64,000 nt of DNA from Cellulomonas chitinilytica. GTDB taxonomy: Bacteria > Actinomycetota > Actinomycetes > Actinomycetales > Cellulomonadaceae. The stretch is taken from the NCBI RefSeq assembly GCF_016862675.1, contig NZ_BONK01000006.1, positions 226,661 through 290,660 of the forward strand, written 5' to 3'. The notes beneath the pieces are model-generated. The model was not told the DNA's origin. It saw nothing but the letters and a program-made list of their open reading frames with translations, and did no database searches. The position numbers and the translations under genes are program-made. This document shows positions 61,685 through 64,000 of the stretch, in pieces (positions within the stretch are counted from its first letter, which is position 1; every line of letters begins with the position of its first letter).

Positions 61685-61754
61685 CCGAGAACGTGACTTC
61701 GGTGCGAGAAGGGCACTTCGAAGTGACGTTCTCACCCTGAAGTCACGTTCTCGG
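61685..61754. repeat. Symmetrical four-copy palindrome after the binding-protein gene
   Basis: A 14-base motif, GAGAACGTGACTTC, occurs four times: direct at 61687-61700 and 61706-61719 (variant), inverted at 61720-61733 (variant) and 61739-61752. Both outer gaps are five bases and the middle two copies touch, so the whole is mirror-symmetric and can form a 16-bp outer stem (61685-61700/61739-61754) with a nested inner hairpin. It probably also terminates the importer operon. Confidence 0.9.
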
Positions 61755-61979
61755 CGGAACCCGGAGCAGCGGGGTGACGGGATGGTGGCGGGCCGCGACG
61801 GGCGACGGCGGGGGTGGTCGGTCGCGGGCGGCGATGTGTGACGGCGGCCCGGTGGTCGGTGGTGGGCGGCGGCGTGGTCGTGGTGGGGGAGGAGGCAGGG
61901 AGGGACGTGGGCGTCGTGGGGGCGGAAGGCGGTGGGCGCGGGGGAGCGTGCGGATCCGCGCCCGTCGTCCGGCCATGCC
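61755..61979. other. G-rich, C-poor non-coding stretch
   Basis: Most of this 225-base segment has strong G-over-C bias on the plus strand with many GGG and GGGG runs (densest at about 61775-61955). No gene with a recognisable product was found. The composition could allow G-quadruplex or R-loop formation ahead of the rhamnose catabolic promoter. No other element was seen. Confidence 0.6.
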
Positions 61980-62024
61980 TTGACACTGGGACTGCGTTTT
62001 CCGTAGGGTGTATGAATCGTTTCA
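61980..62024 (+). promoter_or_regulatory. Promoter and operator of the rhamnose catabolic operon
   Basis: TTGACA (61980-61985) and TAGGGT (62004-62009) are 18 bases apart. The operator TGAATCGTTTCA (62013-62024) begins three bases after the -10, as in the importer promoter. It is one base off a perfect palindrome and matches the class at 41094, 41217 and 56748. Confidence 0.75.
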
Positions 62025-62049
62025 AGGACGACTCGAGAGGGGCCCTCGC

Positions 62050-62415
62050 ATGACCCGCGTGTGCTTCGTGTCCCGCGTCCGCCCCGACCGGCTGGACGAG
62101 TACCGCGCGCGGCACGCCGCCGTGTGGCCCGAGATGCTCGAGGCCCTGCGGGACACCGGCTGGCGCGACTACGCGCTGTACCTCGCCGAGGACGGCCTGC
62201 TCGTCGGCCACCTCGAGACCGACGACTACGCCGCCGCCCAGGAGGCCATGACCCGCACCGCGGTGAACCCGCGCTGGCAGGCGGAGATGAGCGAGTTCTT
62301 CGTCGCCGACGGCAACCCCGACGAGGGCTTCCGGGTCCTCGACGAGGTGTTCCACCTGGAGGACCAGCTGCGCGCCGCCGGCCTCCCGACCGAACCACAG
62401 GAGCTCCGCGCATGA
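62050..62415 (+). CDS. rhaM: L-rhamnose mutarotase
   Basis: A 121-residue RhaM family protein that interconverts alpha- and beta-L-rhamnose. Typical features: CFVSRVRPDRLDEYRARHAAVWPEML with His22, the general acid identified in E. coli RhaM, DYALYLAEDGLLVGHLETDDY, and NPRWQAEMSEFF. Length matches the family. ATG 62050 is the start. The stop overlaps the isomerase start (ATGA). This gene and the isomerase identify the locus as rhamnose catabolism. Confidence 0.92.
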   Translation: MTRVCFVSRVRPDRLDEYRARHAAVWPEMLEALRDTGWRDYALYLAEDGLLVGHLETDDYAAAQEAMTRTAVNPRWQAEMSEFFVADGNPDEGFRVLDEVFHLEDQLRAAGLPTEPQELRA

Positions 62416-63566
62416 CCATCCACGACGTCCTCCGGCAGCAGACCATCGAGCTCCCCTCGTGGGCGTTCGGCAACTCCGGCACCCGGTTCAAGGTGTTCGC
62501 CCAGCAGGGCGTCCCGCGCGACCCGTTCGAGAAGGTCGCCGACGCCGCCCAGGTGCACCGGTACACGGGCGTCGCGCCGCGGGTCAGCCTGCACATCCCG
62601 TGGGACCTGGTCGACGACTACGACGCCCTCGCCCGGCACGCCAAGGAGCTCGGCGTGAGCATCGGGGCGATCAACTCGAACCTGTTCCAGGACGACGACT
62701 ACATGCTCGGCTCGCTGACGCACCCGTCGGCCGCCGTCCGGAAGAAGGCGATCGCGCACCACCTGCAGTGCGTCGACGTCATGCGCGCCACCGGGTCCAC
62801 CGACCTCAAGCTGTGGCTGCCCGACGGGCTGAACTACCCCGGCCAGGACTCGATCCGCGCCCGGCAGGACCGGCTCGCCGAGTCGCTGCAGGAGATCTAC
62901 GCGGCGGTCGACCCGCACCACCGGCTGATCCTCGAGTACAAGTTCTTCGAGCCCGCGTTCTACTCGATGGACATCCCCGACTGGGGCACGTCGCTGCTGC
63001 ACTGCCTCGCGCTCGGGGACCGGGCCTTCGTCGTCCTCGACACCGGGCACCACGCGCCGGGCACCAACATCGAGTTCATCGTCGCGCAGCTCCTGCGGGC
63101 CGGGCGCCTCGGGGCCTTCGACTTCAACAGCAGGTTCTACGCGGACGACGACCTCATGGTCGGAGCCGCCGACCCCTTCCAGCTGTTCCGGATCATGCAC
63201 GAGATCGTGCAGGCCGGAGCCCTGGACCCGGCGAGCGGCGTGAACTTCATGCTCGACCAGTGCCACAACATCGAGCCGAAGATCCCCGGCCAGATCCGGT
63301 CGGTGATGAACGTGCAGGAGGCCACGGCGAAGGCGCTGCTGGTCGACGCCGACGCGCTGCTCGCGGCCCAGACGGCCGGTGACGTGCTCGGTGCGAACGG
63401 GATCGTGATGGACGCCTACAACACCGACGTGCGGCCGCTGCTCGCCGAGCTGCGGGAGCAGCAGGGGCTCGACCCCGACCCCCTGCGTGCGTACCGGGAG
63501 TCGGGCTACGCGGAGAAGATCGTCGCCGATCGTGTCGGCGGGAACCAGGCGGGATGGGGAGCATGA
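62412..63566 (+). CDS. rhaI: L-rhamnose isomerase
   Basis: A 384-residue TIM-barrel isomerase of the RhaI type (as in Pseudomonas stutzeri and rhizobia), converting L-rhamnose to L-rhamnulose. It has PSWAFGNSGTRFKVF, SLHIPWDLVDDY, LWLPDGLNYPGQDS, LEYKFFEPAFYS with the metal-binding Glu, VLDTGHHAPGTNIEF and FDFNSRFYADDDLMVG with metal-binding Asp and His. It is coupled on both sides by ATGA overlaps. Confidence 0.94.
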   Translation: MTIHDVLRQQTIELPSWAFGNSGTRFKVFAQQGVPRDPFEKVADAAQVHRYTGVAPRVSLHIPWDLVDDYDALARHAKELGVSIGAINSNLFQDDDYMLGSLTHPSAAVRKKAIAHHLQCVDVMRATGSTDLKLWLPDGLNYPGQDSIRARQDRLAESLQEIYAAVDPHHRLILEYKFFEPAFYSMDIPDWGTSLLHCLALGDRAFVVLDTGHHAPGTNIEFIVAQLLRAGRLGAFDFNSRFYADDDLMVGAADPFQLFRIMHEIVQAGALDPASGVNFMLDQCHNIEPKIPGQIRSVMNVQEATAKALLVDADALLAAQTAGDVLGANGIVMDAYNTDVRPLLAELREQQGLDPDPLRAYRESGYAEKIVADRVGGNQAGWGA

Positions 63567-64000
63567 GCCCGGACATGAGCACGGCAGACGAGCTGGTCAC
63601 CCGGTCGAACCGGTTGGGGGCCGACCCGAGGAACACCAACTACGCGGGCGGCAACACGTCGGCCAAGGGCACTGCGACGGACCCGGTGACCGGGGCGGAC
63701 GTCGAGCTGCTGTGGGTCAAGGGCTCCGGCGGCGACCTCGGCACGCTCACGACGAAGAACCTCGCGGTGCTGCGCCTCGACCGCCTGCGCGCGCTCGTCG
63801 ACGTCTACCCGGGCGTCGACCGCGAGGACGAGATGGTCGCCGCGTTCGACTACTGCCTGCACGGCAAGGGCGGTGCCGCGCCGTCGATCGACACCGCGAT
63901 GCACGGGCTCGTCGACGCCGCGCACGTCGACCACCTGCACCCCGACTCGGGCATCGCGCTGGCGACGGCCGCCGACGGCGAGGAGCTCACGCACGAGGTG
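63563..64000 (+). CDS. Bifunctional rhamnulose-1-phosphate aldolase/short-chain dehydrogenase, 5' part
   Basis: The first 146 codons are visible and the frame runs off the right edge. The sequence TRSNRLGADPRNTNYAGGNTSAKG, LLWVKGSGGDLGTLT and MHGLVDAAHVDHLHPDSGIALA matches the class II aldolase half of RhaD/YuxG-like fusions; the His pair in DHLHPD binds metal. Such proteins split rhamnulose-1-phosphate to dihydroxyacetone phosphate and L-lactaldehyde, and their C-terminal dehydrogenase can act on the aldehyde. ATG 63563 overlaps the isomerase stop. The kinase gene must lie outside the window. Confidence 0.88.
   Translation, partial: MSPDMSTADELVTRSNRLGADPRNTNYAGGNTSAKGTATDPVTGADVELLWVKGSGGDLGTLTTKNLAVLRLDRLRALVDVYPGVDREDEMVAAFDYCLHGKGGAAPSIDTAMHGLVDAAHVDHLHPDSGIALATAADGEELTHEV

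Overview
The window is very GC-rich, densely packed DNA with short intergenic spaces. Many neighbouring genes overlap by four bases (ATGA or GTGA) or one base (TGATG). GTG starts are common, and stem-loop terminators lack U-tracts. Together with ClpC, DUF2516, several LacI regulators, sugar ABC importers and glycoside hydrolases, this points to an actinobacterium, most likely a Cellulomonas-like member of the Micrococcales. That placement is inferred from gene content and style. No rRNA, tRNA, CRISPR array or insertion sequence was found.

Layout. 1-1644: end of a DUF2516 membrane protein gene, asparaginase II and D-aminoacyl-tRNA deacylase, translationally coupled. 1645-2345: a non-coding island bracketed by two near-identical hairpins and holding DnaA-box-like sequences. 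2346-11202: housekeeping and accessory enzymes (macro-domain deacetylase, PIG-L deacetylase, aldo/keto reductase, MMPL transporter, alpha/beta hydrolase, class-V aminotransferase, RidA, HAD phosphatase, SanA/YdcF protein). 11403-13988: clpC with a possible ClgR operator. 15781-20959: a sulfonate-type sulfur operon (binding protein, permease, ATPase, LLM monooxygenase, aldo/keto reductase) whose leader may encode a cysteine-codon peptide.

21728-27105: a stand-alone effector locus. A 1,208-residue protein carries an N-terminal motif typical of proteins linked to extracellular contractile injection systems, a long helical and hydrophobic core, repeat linkers and a discrete C-terminal domain. A small acidic protein, a candidate immunity factor, follows it. 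A papain-like/MIR-repeat protein gene converges on the pair. No injection-system structural genes are in the window.

27267-49493: two sugar-import loci that share one theme. Each has a binding protein, two permeases and a Gfo/Idh/MocA oxidoreductase paired with a DUF6807 (PmoA-like) protein. In the first locus DUF6807 is fused to a LacI repressor. The second also has a YesL-like membrane protein, a GH16 glucanase without a signal peptide and a cupin. Between them lie a lipoprotein, a large membrane protein, a quinone-type oxidoreductase, an MFS exporter and an FMN-dependent L-lactate oxidase/dehydrogenase.

49558-64000: a family-A DNA polymerase-like protein and a GNAT acetyltransferase, then a GH42 beta-galactosidase/oxidoreductase operon. 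Last comes an L-rhamnose locus: a LacI regulator, an RbsA-type importer with two permeases and a binding protein, rhamnose mutarotase, rhamnose isomerase and the start of a rhamnulose-phosphate aldolase/dehydrogenase. A LacI-type operator, TGAANCGNTTCA-like, lies in front of the rhamnose importer, the mutarotase gene, the lactate oxidase gene and the second sugar importer. This suggests one regulon linking rhamnose uptake to oxidation of the lactate it yields.
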